Translations under genes and position numbers: made by a program
The notes under the pieces: model-generated
What the model saw: only the letters and a program-made list of their open reading frames with translations
Told to the model about the DNA's origin: nothing
The model's database searches: none
In this document: piece by piece, positions 1 to 6,160 of the stretch
Layout of the letters: every line of letters begins with the position of its first letter
Position numbering within the stretch: position 1 is the first letter of the stretch
NCBI GenBank assembly: GCA_009776995.1
Contig: WRMR01000272.1
Location: 1-6,979 of the forward strand
Length of the DNA stretch: 6,979 nt
Source: Planctomycetaceae bacterium
GTDB taxonomy: Bacteria > Planctomycetota > Planctomycetia > Pirellulales > Thermoguttaceae
Direction: 5' to 3'

Positions 1-1217
1 AATTGTTTCGCAAACTCAAAGTCCCGCGTATCATGTCCCGGCACAGCCATGATTGCCCCGGTGCCATAACTGATCAGCACGTAATCGGCCACCCATATTG
101 GTACAGGCTGACTGTTGACCGGGTTGATCGCGTAAGAACCGGTAAAAACGCCGGTTTTGTCTTTCGCCAGATCGGTGCGGTCGAGGTCGCTTTTCCGTGC
201 CGCCTGTTCGCAGTAGGCCGCAACCGCCGCCGATTGCTCCGGCGTGGTCAGCCGCTCAACGTAGGGATGCTCCGGCGCAATGACCATGTACGTCGCCCCG
301 AACAGCGTGTCAGGCCGCGTTGTGTAAATGCGCAAAACAGGCAGGGCTTCGGACTTCAGACTTCGGACTTCGGGGTTGGAATTCGAAACTTCTTCCTGGA
401 GCCTGAAATCCACCTCCGCACCCGTACTGCGTCCGATCCAATTCCGTTGCAACAGCTTGATGCTTTCCGACCAGTCGAGCGAATCCAGGTCGTTTTCGAG
501 CCGGTCGCCGTAGGCGGTGATGCGGAGCATCCATTGACGCATCGGCATCCGCACAACCGGGTGCCCGCCACGCTCGCTGACCCCGCCGACCACCTCTTCG
601 TTGGCCAAAACGGTTCCCAACGCCGGACACCAGTTGACCGGAGTATTGCTTTGATACGCCAACCGGTGGTCATCGCGGTATTTTTCAACGGCCAGCCCGC
701 CTGCCGCCTGCACATCGTCCGGGATCGGCAGTTCCGCAATGGGACGGCCTCTCTGCAAATCGTGATCGAACCAGGTGTCAAACAGCACGAGAAAAATGAA
801 CTGCGTCCATCGGAAATAATCGACGTCGGTTGTCGAAAGCTCGCGGTTCCAATCGTAACTGAAACCGAGCATTTTGAGTTGCCGCCGGAAGTTGTTGATA
901 TTTTCCCCGGTAATCGTTCGCGGGGGAATGCCGGTTTTTTTCGCCTGCTGTTCCGCCGGAAGCCCGAACGCGTCCCAGCCCATCGGGTGCATGACGCTCG
1001 TGCCGCGCATCCGCTGGTAACGGCACACGATGTCGGTGGCCGTGTAACCCTCCGGATGCCCGACATGCAGCCCCGCCGCACTCGGGTACGGGAACATATC
1101 GAGCACGTACATCTTTTTCGCCCCTTGTAGCGGAAGCCGGGGAGTTGCGAAGGTTTGATTGTCTTCCCAATATTTCTGCCATTTCGCCTCGAGAACAGCG
1201 GGGTTATAGCGTGCCAT
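1..1217 (-). CDS. leuS: Leucyl-tRNA synthetase, N-terminal part (runs off left edge)
   Basis: This class I aminoacyl-tRNA synthetase charges tRNA-Leu with leucine in the cytoplasm. The first 405 codons are visible; the rest, including KMSKS, lies beyond position 1. The protein opens MARYNPAVLEAKWQKYW. The HIGH-type ATP motif is HVGHP (residues 51-55), followed by MHPMGWDAFGLPAEQ (76-90). The zinc/linker region contains VNWCPALGTVLANEEV (194-209), and RQWMLRITAY and NWIGRSTGAEVDF lead into the CP1 editing domain. The editing motifs TTRPDTLFGATY (299-310) and YGTGAIMAVPGHDTRDFEFA (384-403) are intact, so proofreading should work. Residues 275-293 are a low-conservation insert that includes a heptamer DNA repeat. 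The ATG at 1217 is chosen because homologues start with this MxRYNP-like block. Only a weak GAG lies upstream. A promoter is proposed at 1273-1300. Identification is certain. Confidence 0.97.
   Translation of the reverse strand, partial: MARYNPAVLEAKWQKYWEDNQTFATPRLPLQGAKKMYVLDMFPYPSAAGLHVGHPEGYTATDIVCRYQRMRGTSVMHPMGWDAFGLPAEQQAKKTGIPPRTITGENINNFRRQLKMLGFSYDWNRELSTTDVDYFRWTQFIFLVLFDTWFDHDLQRGRPIAELPIPDDVQAAGGLAVEKYRDDHRLAYQSNTPVNWCPALGTVLANEEVVGGVSERGGHPVVRMPMRQWMLRITAYGDRLENDLDSLDWSESIKLLQRNWIGRSTGAEVDFRLQEEVSNSNPEVRSLKSEALPVLRIYTTRPDTLFGATYMVIAPEHPYVERLTTPEQSAAVAAYCEQAARKSDLDRTDLAKDKTGVFTGSYAINPVNSQPVPIWVADYVLISYGTGAIMAVPGHDTRDFEFAKQ
347..374. repeat. Four tandem heptamers (CTTCGGA type) inside leuS
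   Basis: Four consecutive 7-base units read CTTCGGA, CTTCAGA, CTTCGGA and CTTCGGG. On the leuS strand they encode residues 282-291 (PEVRSLKSEA), within an apparent insertion before the editing motif TTRPDT. Because 28 bases is not a multiple of three, each unit is read in a different frame. The same Lys/Ser/Glu/Arg-rich type of peptide is what such a repeat gives in any frame on this strand. Confidence 0.8.
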
Positions 1218-1272
1218 GATTTTCGTCACTCGTTTTCAGGGGTTGTGTTGCAATACAAGCAGGATGGAGGTT

Positions 1273-1300
1273 ATTTTATCACAACAGGGAATCTTAACAA
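1273..1300 (-). promoter_or_regulatory. Putative sigma-70-type promoter for leuS
   Basis: Read on the minus strand, TTGTTA (1300-1295) is followed after 16 bases by TAAAAT (1278-1273). These match four and five of six consensus bases. Transcription would start near 1266, leaving a leader of about 50 bases before the leuS ATG. I see no T-box-like conserved element in the leader. The call rests on consensus match and position only. Confidence 0.35.
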
Positions 1301-1661
1301 CCTTTTCCTTCACGGACAGCGGCGTGACGGAAGCGGCATGCAAAACGGTGGTGAAATCGCGCATGTGTGTTTCGGGTACCGGCTGGTCACCGAAGGGTTG
1401 CGGAATCGTCCTGACACTTCGCTCGCCCCCACCTCACGGAAAACACCTGGCACGCATTCTGGGCAAAAATCAACCGATACGGTCTCCCGGAAAAAAAACT
1501 TTTCGGGAACTACTCAATGAAAAATTAACAGTATTATGTGGTCGCACCCTTTAAGATTTTTATGATTGCCGGAATTTTTTTGAAATTCCATCGCAAATTT
1601 CCTGTCACCAATCTGCCGTTTCGGGAACATGTCTTGAGTACGGCAGTGTCCTTGACTTCCA

Positions 1662-1728
1662 CGCAGAGACCGCAGTGGGTGCGGAGGTGATTTGAGCAAT
1701 ATCCTCCGCGTTCTTCGCGGTCTCTGCG
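1662..1728. repeat. Imperfect palindrome of the CGCAGAGACCGC / GCGGTCTCTGCG type
   Basis: The left arm spans 1662-1687 and the right arm 1703-1728, with a 15-base loop. The outer 12 bases (CGCAGAGACCGC) and inner 7 bases (GCGGAGG) pair perfectly around a 7-base mismatched block. No run of T follows on either strand, so it is not a standard intrinsic terminator. Similar 'CTCTGCG...CGCAGAG' dispersed palindromes occur in many environmental bacteria, so this is probably one copy of an intergenic repeat. It lies 43 bases before the sigma start. Confidence 0.75.
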
Positions 1729-1770
1729 CGAAATAAGAAACCATCCCCATTTTCGACAGGAAAGCAAAAC

Positions 1771-1971
1771 ATGAACGGCGAACTGGTTTTTCACGGCGAG
1801 ACGTTTTTGCAGATGATTGAACGGTACAAGAATCTCGTTCACGCGGTGACGTTCAGTCTGACGGGCAATCTGCAACAGAGTGAAGACCTGGCTCAGGAAA
1901 CCTTCGTCACCGCGTGGCTGAAACGCGACGAATTGCTAATGGTATTTTATCCCCTGCTTTGGTGTCAATAA
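1771..1971 (+). pseudogene. Truncated ECF-type RNA polymerase sigma factor (region 2 only)
   Basis: The first 54 or so codons match the start of planctomycete-style ECF sigma factors. FLQMIERYKNLVHAVTFSL (13-31) is region 2.1, and GNLQQSEDLAQETFVTAW (32-49) is the DLxQExF helix that contacts core polymerase. The similarity then stops at KRDEL (51-55, ending at 1935). The remaining 11 residues, up to the TAA at 1971, look like random read-through. The -10-binding part of region 2 and all of region 4, which reads the -35 box, are absent, so it cannot work as a sigma factor. The start is well supported by AGGAAAG 6 bases before the ATG. I found no continuation in any frame up to 2975. This is best read as a gene broken by rearrangement or insertion at about 1935/1936. 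Confidence 0.75.
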
Positions 1972-2067
1972 TGCTATCGTCATGGCTCGTTGATAAAAGT
2001 CTCTAAACTCGCCTTTGTTGTATTTTGTCCGCATTGCCTTTAAAAAGTCTTCTGTGGCAAAATCACT
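1936..2067 (-). pseudogene. Orphan C-terminal reading frame abutting the carrier-domain ORF
   Basis: Reading the minus strand from 2067 gives SDFATEDFLKAMRTKYN, continuing about 26 more residues to end GIKYH and a TAG at 1936-1938. The composition (Lys/Arg/Glu/Phe/Tyr balanced, no low-complexity) looks like real protein, but I do not recognise the family. It begins where the neighbouring carrier-domain ORF stops (TGA at 2065-2063), in a different frame, so it may be that gene's former C-terminus after a frameshift. It ends exactly where the sigma fragment loses similarity. An internal ATG at 2034 has no clear ribosome binding site. It could equally be a fragment of an unrelated gene, or chance. 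Confidence 0.4.
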
Positions 2068-2836
2068 CCATACCCAAATCGCGAACCAGGTCGGCTTCCG
2101 GCGTCACGTCTTCCGGCTTGACGGCAAGAGCTTCGCAAAGGGCAACCTTGACAATCTCCTCGATTTCTTCCCGTGTGTAGGGCAAACCGTCTTTTGTCAG
2201 ACTTTGTTTCCTGCGTAAAATCACTTCATTGGTGATTTCGCCAAGTGTCATACCCGGCATGATCTTGTCCCGACGATAATCATAGTACCTGTTCAAAAGG
2301 ATGAAGCAAAGGAAACTTCCTGGGAATAACAGCACGGCTGCCGCAATCGAACCTGCCCGCAAAGACAATTGTTTCAAAAGACATGCCAGTACAAGAGCCA
2401 AAATAACATACCCAAATTGTGCCATCCACAAGAAGCCATTATGTGGGCCGATTTGACGGACCAAAGTCGGAATAATGCCATATTTTGACCACCAGCAAGA
2501 ATAATTTCTTTTGAAGTTGTTCCATGTTTTTCTGCGTTCCGTTTCCGGGATTTGTAGATACAGTTCATGGATTGCCGTTTCTTTCGTCCAGCGATCAGAT
2601 TCGGGAAGGCCAAGCCCGTCGGCAAAAACCTGCCGGACTTCGTTGAACGTTTTGTCCCAATAATCCGGCAAATCCAGGATTTCCCGCGACGCTTTGCAAA
2701 CTTTTCGTTCCACGAGGTCGTAAAAATCACCGACCCGATACTTCCCGCCCGGCGTGAAATGGAAATCCTCCCGTTCAAAGCGAATGCCGAGTTCCTTTTC
2801 CAGCCGATACATGATGTCGAGAAAATCAATTCCCAT
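2063..2836 (-). CDS. Membrane protein with split acyl-carrier-like domains at both ends (hypothetical, possibly a remnant)
   Basis: The ORF has 257 residues from the ATG at 2836, or 268 from a GTG at 2869. The ATG is preferred because a GAG lies 8-10 bases upstream and the recognisable sequence starts there. Numbering below is from the GTG. Residues 13-57 (GIDFLDIMYRLEKELGIRFE onward, to DFYDLVERKV) resemble helices II-IV of an acyl carrier protein. Residues 74-103 (TFNEVRQVFADGLGLPESDR...) resemble a carrier first helix. Two hydrophobic segments (about 146-166 and 172-193) form a membrane hairpin. Residues 231-268 (TREEIEEIVKVALCEAL... to DLGME) resemble carrier helix I up to the phosphopantetheine site, then stop. 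The expected serine is absent at both ends: Gly13 at the N-terminus, and a stop codon after GME. It cannot be a normal holo-carrier as read. Function is unknown; it may be a fragment of a longer multi-carrier gene. Confidence 0.65.
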   Translation of the reverse strand: MGIDFLDIMYRLEKELGIRFEREDFHFTPGGKYRVGDFYDLVERKVCKASREILDLPDYWDKTFNEVRQVFADGLGLPESDRWTKETAIHELYLQIPETERRKTWNNFKRNYSCWWSKYGIIPTLVRQIGPHNGFLWMAQFGYVILALVLACLLKQLSLRAGSIAAAVLLFPGSFLCFILLNRYYDYRRDKIMPGMTLGEITNEVILRRKQSLTKDGLPYTREEIEEIVKVALCEALAVKPEDVTPEADLVRDLGME

Positions 2837-2917
2837 GATTGCACTCGCATTTGCGAAACTCTGTGTCACCTGTGGACAAAAATCCGTGTTTCACCCATGT
2901 CAAGCCGTGACCAATGA

Positions 2918-2964
2918 ATCCCGTCATAGTGCCGGAGTATCGGCTTCATTCCGGCTTGTGTTTT
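2918..2964. repeat. Interspersed repeat, copy A (downstream of tig)
   Basis: This 47-base segment matches the reverse complement of 4879-4925 at 42 of 47 positions by my alignment, without gaps. It starts 11 bases beyond the tig stop codon (2976) in the direction of tig transcription. It contains the nested palindromic words GCCGGAGTATCGGC and CGGCTTCATTCCGG. No coding role is apparent, although short chance frames across both copies share a similar peptide. Confidence 0.75.
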
Positions 2965-2975
2965 GGGTTGTTGTT

Positions 2976-4508
2976 TCACGAGTCTCTGGTTGTCAAGCCG
3001 AGTTCGCGTTTTTCGGCGGCTTCGCGGTTGGCCGCACGCAGGTCTTCTTCCGATGCTTCGGGGATTTCCGAATCGCCGCCTGCCGCCGCGTGGTCGATGC
3101 CCTCTTCCGTGATCCCTTCCATTGCGTAGGGGGTTTCGGTAAAGGTTGCCTTCGAGAAGATCAGGTCAAGCACTTTGCGTTCGATGATCTGATTGCGCAA
3201 AATGTCCATTTCATTGCGTTTTTCAAGCTGGGCGCGAATCCTGCGCGGTGTTTCGCCCTGTTGCGCCGCAATCAGCATGATTTCTGTGTCATAATCGGAT
3301 TCCAACGCTTCGATATCTTCGGCTTCCGCGATCTTTTCCAGAATGAAGTGTTCTTTCAACGCCTGAGCCGTCGTTGCCCGGCTGTTTTGGCGCAGGAAAT
3401 TGATTTGCGGCTTGATCATTTCGTCGGTATAACCGCTACGTTGCAGTTCCATGACCACACGCTGCAACTCGCGCTGCGACTGCCGTTCGAGCATGGCCGG
3501 GGGCAGTTCCCAAGACGCACTGACGGTCAACAGATCGGTCACCTGCTGGCGGGTGCGGCGACGCTGTTCGTAATCAAGCTGCCGTTCGAGGGCGTCTTTC
3601 ACGGCGTCTTTCAACTCGCCAACGTTGTTGTAGCTGCCGAGTTGCTTGAGAAATGCGGGCGTCAGTTCAGGGAGTTTGAGCTTCTTGACGTCCAGAATCT
3701 CGAATTTGGCGATGACGGTAACCCCGCGATAATCGGGATTCAAGGCGTCTTGCGATAATGTCGCTTCGACCTCACGAACATCTCCGGCTTGGACGCCAAT
3801 CATCAACTTGTCGAAATTCTCAATCGAACCGTCATGGAACGTCAGCGTCGGGCGAATGCGAATCGTTTCTTCATTGGCTGACGAAAGCTCTTTCCCTCCG
3901 TGCAGGAACGTCAATTTTGTGACAATATAATCGCCGTTTTCCGCTGCGGTTTCTTTGGGAACAAGCTGGCCATAGTCGGTCAAAACACGGTCGAGGGCAC
4001 GGTCAACGTCGTCCGGCGTGAAATCGCGGACAGGTTTTTCGATTTTCAGCCCTTCCCAGTTCGGCAGGTCAAATTCCGGTCGTACTTCGAGACGAAATTC
4101 AAAAACCATCGGCCCTTCTTCCGGCAACACGATGGCGGCAAAATCAAAATCCGGCTCACTGATCGGCGTGATATCGTCACGGTCACCCAGTTGTTGGATG
4201 CCGTCCATAATCAGCGTGCTTTTAACGCGGTCTGCAACCGTTTTCCTGTACCGCTTGGCAACCAGTTTCTTCGGGGCGCGGCCTTTCCGAAAACCCGGCA
4301 CATTGGCATTTTCGATAATTTCGTCAAATTCTTTCGAAAAGTAACGGTCGATTTCCTCGTGAGGAACCGTGATAACGATTTTTCGCTCACAAGCGGAAAG
4401 GGTTTCGATTTCAACTGTGGTATTCAAAGCAACTTCGTCGCTCAATTGCTCTTTGTCCACTTGTTCTTCATTTTCAGGGGTTACAATGTCATTTTCCGAT
4501 TCCGACAT
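2976..4508 (-). CDS. tig: Trigger factor, ribosome-associated chaperone and peptidyl-prolyl isomerase
   Basis: Trigger factor binds ribosomal protein L23 at the exit tunnel, shields nascent chains and isomerises prolyl bonds. The ORF has 510 residues; E. coli Tig has about 430. The ribosome-binding domain covers about 31-150, with the signature loop VPGFRKGRAPKK at 70-81. The FKBP-type PPIase domain lies at about 185-275, with FHDGSIENFDKLMIGVQAGD (224-243) as its core. The rest, to about 465, forms the helical chaperone arms, ending NEMDILRNQIIERKVLDLI. The extra length is an acidic N-terminal extension (1-30) and an acidic, Ala/Glu-rich tail (about 470-510), both probably disordered. The start is supported by AAGGAA about 8 bases upstream of the ATG. 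A promoter is proposed at 4766-4793. clpP, a common next gene, is not present downstream. Confidence 0.96.
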   Translation of the reverse strand: MSESENDIVTPENEEQVDKEQLSDEVALNTTVEIETLSACERKIVITVPHEEIDRYFSKEFDEIIENANVPGFRKGRAPKKLVAKRYRKTVADRVKSTLIMDGIQQLGDRDDITPISEPDFDFAAIVLPEEGPMVFEFRLEVRPEFDLPNWEGLKIEKPVRDFTPDDVDRALDRVLTDYGQLVPKETAAENGDYIVTKLTFLHGGKELSSANEETIRIRPTLTFHDGSIENFDKLMIGVQAGDVREVEATLSQDALNPDYRGVTVIAKFEILDVKKLKLPELTPAFLKQLGSYNNVGELKDAVKDALERQLDYEQRRRTRQQVTDLLTVSASWELPPAMLERQSQRELQRVVMELQRSGYTDEMIKPQINFLRQNSRATTAQALKEHFILEKIAEAEDIEALESDYDTEIMLIAAQQGETPRRIRAQLEKRNEMDILRNQIIERKVLDLIFSKATFTETPYAMEGITEEGIDHAAAGGDSEIPEASEEDLRAANREAAEKRELGLTTRDS

Positions 4509-4765
4509 GATCAGGTTCCTTTTTTTGAAAAAAAATCGTCATCTCCCAGATACATCAGAAAAAATCATTTTGAAATCAACAAGCCTGTTGAGTCAAAGCC
4601 AGACACGTTTCCAGCTACGCATTTTTTCGTGTTTTAGGATGCGTCCAAGAAAGCACAAAAAGAAGACAAATTCAACAAAGAAAAAGGCACACTCCCCAGT
4701 CAGGGCGGGCGTTCCCCCTAAAATCGTGAGTTGAACGTCATTCCATCACAATATTTCACTATAGA

Positions 4766-4793
4766 ATCATAGCATACATAGAGTTTGTTTCAA
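4766..4793 (-). promoter_or_regulatory. Putative sigma-70-type promoter for tig
   Basis: On the minus strand TTGAAA (4793-4788) is separated by 16 bases from TATGAT (4771-4766). Each box matches five of six consensus bases, in a locally AT-rich stretch. Transcription would start near 4759, giving tig a leader of about 250 bases. It faces tig, and no other minus-strand gene lies between. The B/C repeat pair lies upstream, between this promoter and the DUF1080 gene. Confidence 0.5.
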
Positions 4794-4878
4794 CAGGGGG
4801 AAATGAAAAATCACCCACCAAGGCTATTGCCGGGAAATTTCCGCCAAAATATTGAAAAGACGCCACGATGAAACATCG

Positions 4879-4925
4879 AAAACACAAGCTGGAAGGAAGC
4901 CGGTACTCCGGCGCAATGACGGGAT
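4879..4925. repeat. Interspersed repeat, copy B (inverted relative to copy A)
   Basis: This is the reverse complement of copy A with 5 mismatches in 47 bases. It forms the left arm of an inverted pair with copy C (4948-4990), 22 bases away. Together they could fold into a long imperfect hairpin in the 3' region of the DUF1080 transcript. Confidence 0.75.
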
Positions 4926-4947
4926 GCGCGTGGATTTTTCCGCTCAC

Positions 4948-4990
4948 GAATCCCGCCATTCCGATACGCTTCATTCCGGCTGTTGTTTTT
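4948..4990. repeat. Interspersed repeat, degenerate copy C (same orientation as copy A)
   Basis: It shares GAATCCCG, the word CTTCATTCCGGCT and the T-rich end with copy A, but lacks about nine central bases. It begins 32 bases past the DUF1080 stop codon on the minus strand and pairs imperfectly with copy B. It may act as a 3' end structure, but no T run typical of an intrinsic terminator follows. Confidence 0.55.
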
Positions 4991-5022
4991 GCAGGAAACG
5001 TCCCGGCAAATGTCCAAGCCGA

Positions 5023-5691
5023 TTACAGCTTCTTGATGTAAATATTCTTGAACTTCGGCAGGGAGCCGGGGTCATGTTGCTGTAGCGCGATGTGCCCCTT
5101 CTGGCCGACGTACTTGAAGTTTCGCTGTGGGTTTTGAGCCTGATTCACGTTGTTTCTCTGGGGGTTCGGCGTTCTGGCGAACCTTGCAGTCGGATCGACA
5201 TACGTGTAAAGCACCTTGTCGTTGACCTGGATGGTCATGGTATTGCCTTTCACGATAATATGATACGTGAACCACGCATCTGCGGGTGACGGCGACTCAA
5301 AAATTTTGATCAAATCGTAGAGGCTTCCCGTCTTGACGGGATCGCCATGGGTCGAATTGACTTGCAACTCGAATCCGCCAGTCGGCCACTCCTCATCAAT
5401 CCACGGCGAAAGGACGTAAACGCCCGAATTACCGCCGTCATTAATATAAACATCCATCAACAATTCAAATTCCTGCAATTCTTCCATGTAGAACAGGTGG
5501 CAACGACCACCTTTGCCGGCAATTTCGCCTTCATCGGTCACGAAGAATTCACCCGCAGTGGAGTTGGCCTTCCAGCCTTCCAGGTCTTTGCCATTGAAAA
5601 TTTTCACCCAACCGTCATTGGGGTCTTGAGCCATGACACTCATCGGAACAAGCACAGCGACAACGGCAAGCAACACAACACATTTTTTCAT
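5023..5691 (-). CDS. Secreted DUF1080 (3-keto-disaccharide hydrolase-like) protein
   Basis: The protein has 222 residues from the ATG at 5691. An upstream in-frame ATG at 5760 is rejected: the inner start has AGAGGAG 8 bases before it and begins directly with a signal peptide. That peptide has Lys2-Lys3, a hydrophobic core at 5-19 and cleavage probably after VMA (19-21). The mature part is one concanavalin-like beta-sandwich of the DUF1080 family (PF06439): GWVKIFNGKDLEGW (27-40), INDGGNSGVYV (83-93), GGFELQVNSTHGD (105-117), a WFTYHIIVKGNTMTIQVND strand pair (140-158), and a closing GHIALQQHD...FKNIYIKKL. Such proteins are abundant in planctomycetes and are linked to periplasmic polysaccharide breakdown. 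The substrate cannot be told from sequence. A short insert with NPQRN twice (176-180, 187-191) precedes the last strands. It seems to be transcribed alone. Confidence 0.93.
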   Translation of the reverse strand: MKKCVVLLAVVAVLVPMSVMAQDPNDGWVKIFNGKDLEGWKANSTAGEFFVTDEGEIAGKGGRCHLFYMEELQEFELLMDVYINDGGNSGVYVLSPWIDEEWPTGGFELQVNSTHGDPVKTGSLYDLIKIFESPSPADAWFTYHIIVKGNTMTIQVNDKVLYTYVDPTARFARTPNPQRNNVNQAQNPQRNFKYVGQKGHIALQQHDPGSLPKFKNIYIKKL

Positions 5692-5998
5692 CTTTCGGAC
5701 TCCTCTTGGAATGTTCAATGGCCGGGAGCGATTCCCGGCATAATCACTAACGAACAACATTTCGCCCAGTTTAACACATTCCCAATGAGGATTTCAAGCC
5801 CCCCCAGTCGGGTGCAGGCGAATATTCTTTGCTTTCCGCAAAGGAACGGTTTTCCAACGGCAACCGGGTGTGGATCACACTGGCCGGATATTCACACCGA
5901 ACGATCCGCTTACTGCACTATTATATCATGTTACAATTGCTCAATTATAACAAGCCGATTTGCTAAGAACCCGCGCAGAAATCAGTTGTTCGATCCCT

Positions 5999-6053
5999 CA
6001 GAGCCGTGATGGTCACGGAGCGGTCATTCCGCTCGATCACTCTCACGGCTCTG
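5999..6053. repeat. Strong two-part hairpin (11-bp and 6-bp stems)
   Basis: The outer arms CAGAGCCGTGA and TCACGGCTCTG pair perfectly over 11 bases. After 8-base internal loops, GAGCGG pairs with CCGCTC around a 5-base loop. Pairing continues outward at 5998/6054 and, after one mismatch, a few more bases. There is no following T run on either strand, so a simple intrinsic terminator is unlikely. It could be a structured leader, an RNA element or a repeat copy. Confidence 0.7.
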
Positions 6054-6160
6054 ATGGGAAATGTTCACGTGATGATTGCGCGGCTCCTTAGGAACACGGA
6101 GAAATTCCCCACCCATGAACTTCGACTCTCCTTTGTTCAAAAATTTCCGCTTTTATTCAT

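Larger units (their letters stand above)
1218..1770. other. Divergent intergenic region between leuS and the broken sigma gene
   Basis: There are 553 bases with no convincing gene. Two overlapping plus-strand frames of about 120 codons (1155-1520 and 1216-1554) show no recognisable motif and no good ribosome binding site. One of them begins inside leuS on the opposite strand. The region holds a proposed leuS promoter (1273-1300), a weak hairpin with TCCCG/CGGGA arms flanking A and T runs (1485-1508), and the long palindrome at 1662-1728. A ribosome binding site for the sigma fragment lies at the right end. Confidence 0.6.
4509..5022. other. Intergenic region between tig and the DUF1080 gene
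   Basis: There are 514 bases without a supported gene. From the right they hold the B/C repeat pair just after the DUF1080 stop, the proposed tig promoter (4766-4793), and a leader of about 250 bases before tig. The leader includes A/T-rich runs on either side of the tig ribosome binding site and a GC-rich patch near 4700-4720. Short frames on both strands (such as 4759-4974 minus and 4852-5085 plus) run through the repeats and look spurious. Confidence 0.6.

Noticed and set aside
3..1130. 375-codon plus-strand frame
   Set aside because: It lies wholly opposite leuS, whose motifs are unmistakable. The Arg/Pro-rich translation is a shadow.
1216..1554. 112-codon plus-strand frame in the leuS upstream gap
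   Set aside because: It has no ribosome binding site, no motif and unusual composition, and it overlaps the proposed leuS promoter.
2754..4637. Long plus-strand frames (2754-3758 and 3900-4637)
   Set aside because: Both lie mostly opposite trigger factor and have no recognisable domains.
4879..4990. Complete insertion sequence bounded by the B and C repeats
   Set aside because: The 22-base spacer has no room for a transposase. I saw no clear target duplication.
5692..5760. Upstream start for the DUF1080 protein
   Set aside because: It would place 23 polar residues before the signal peptide. The inner ATG has a better ribosome binding site.
5999..6053. Intrinsic terminator
   Set aside because: No T run follows the stem on either strand.
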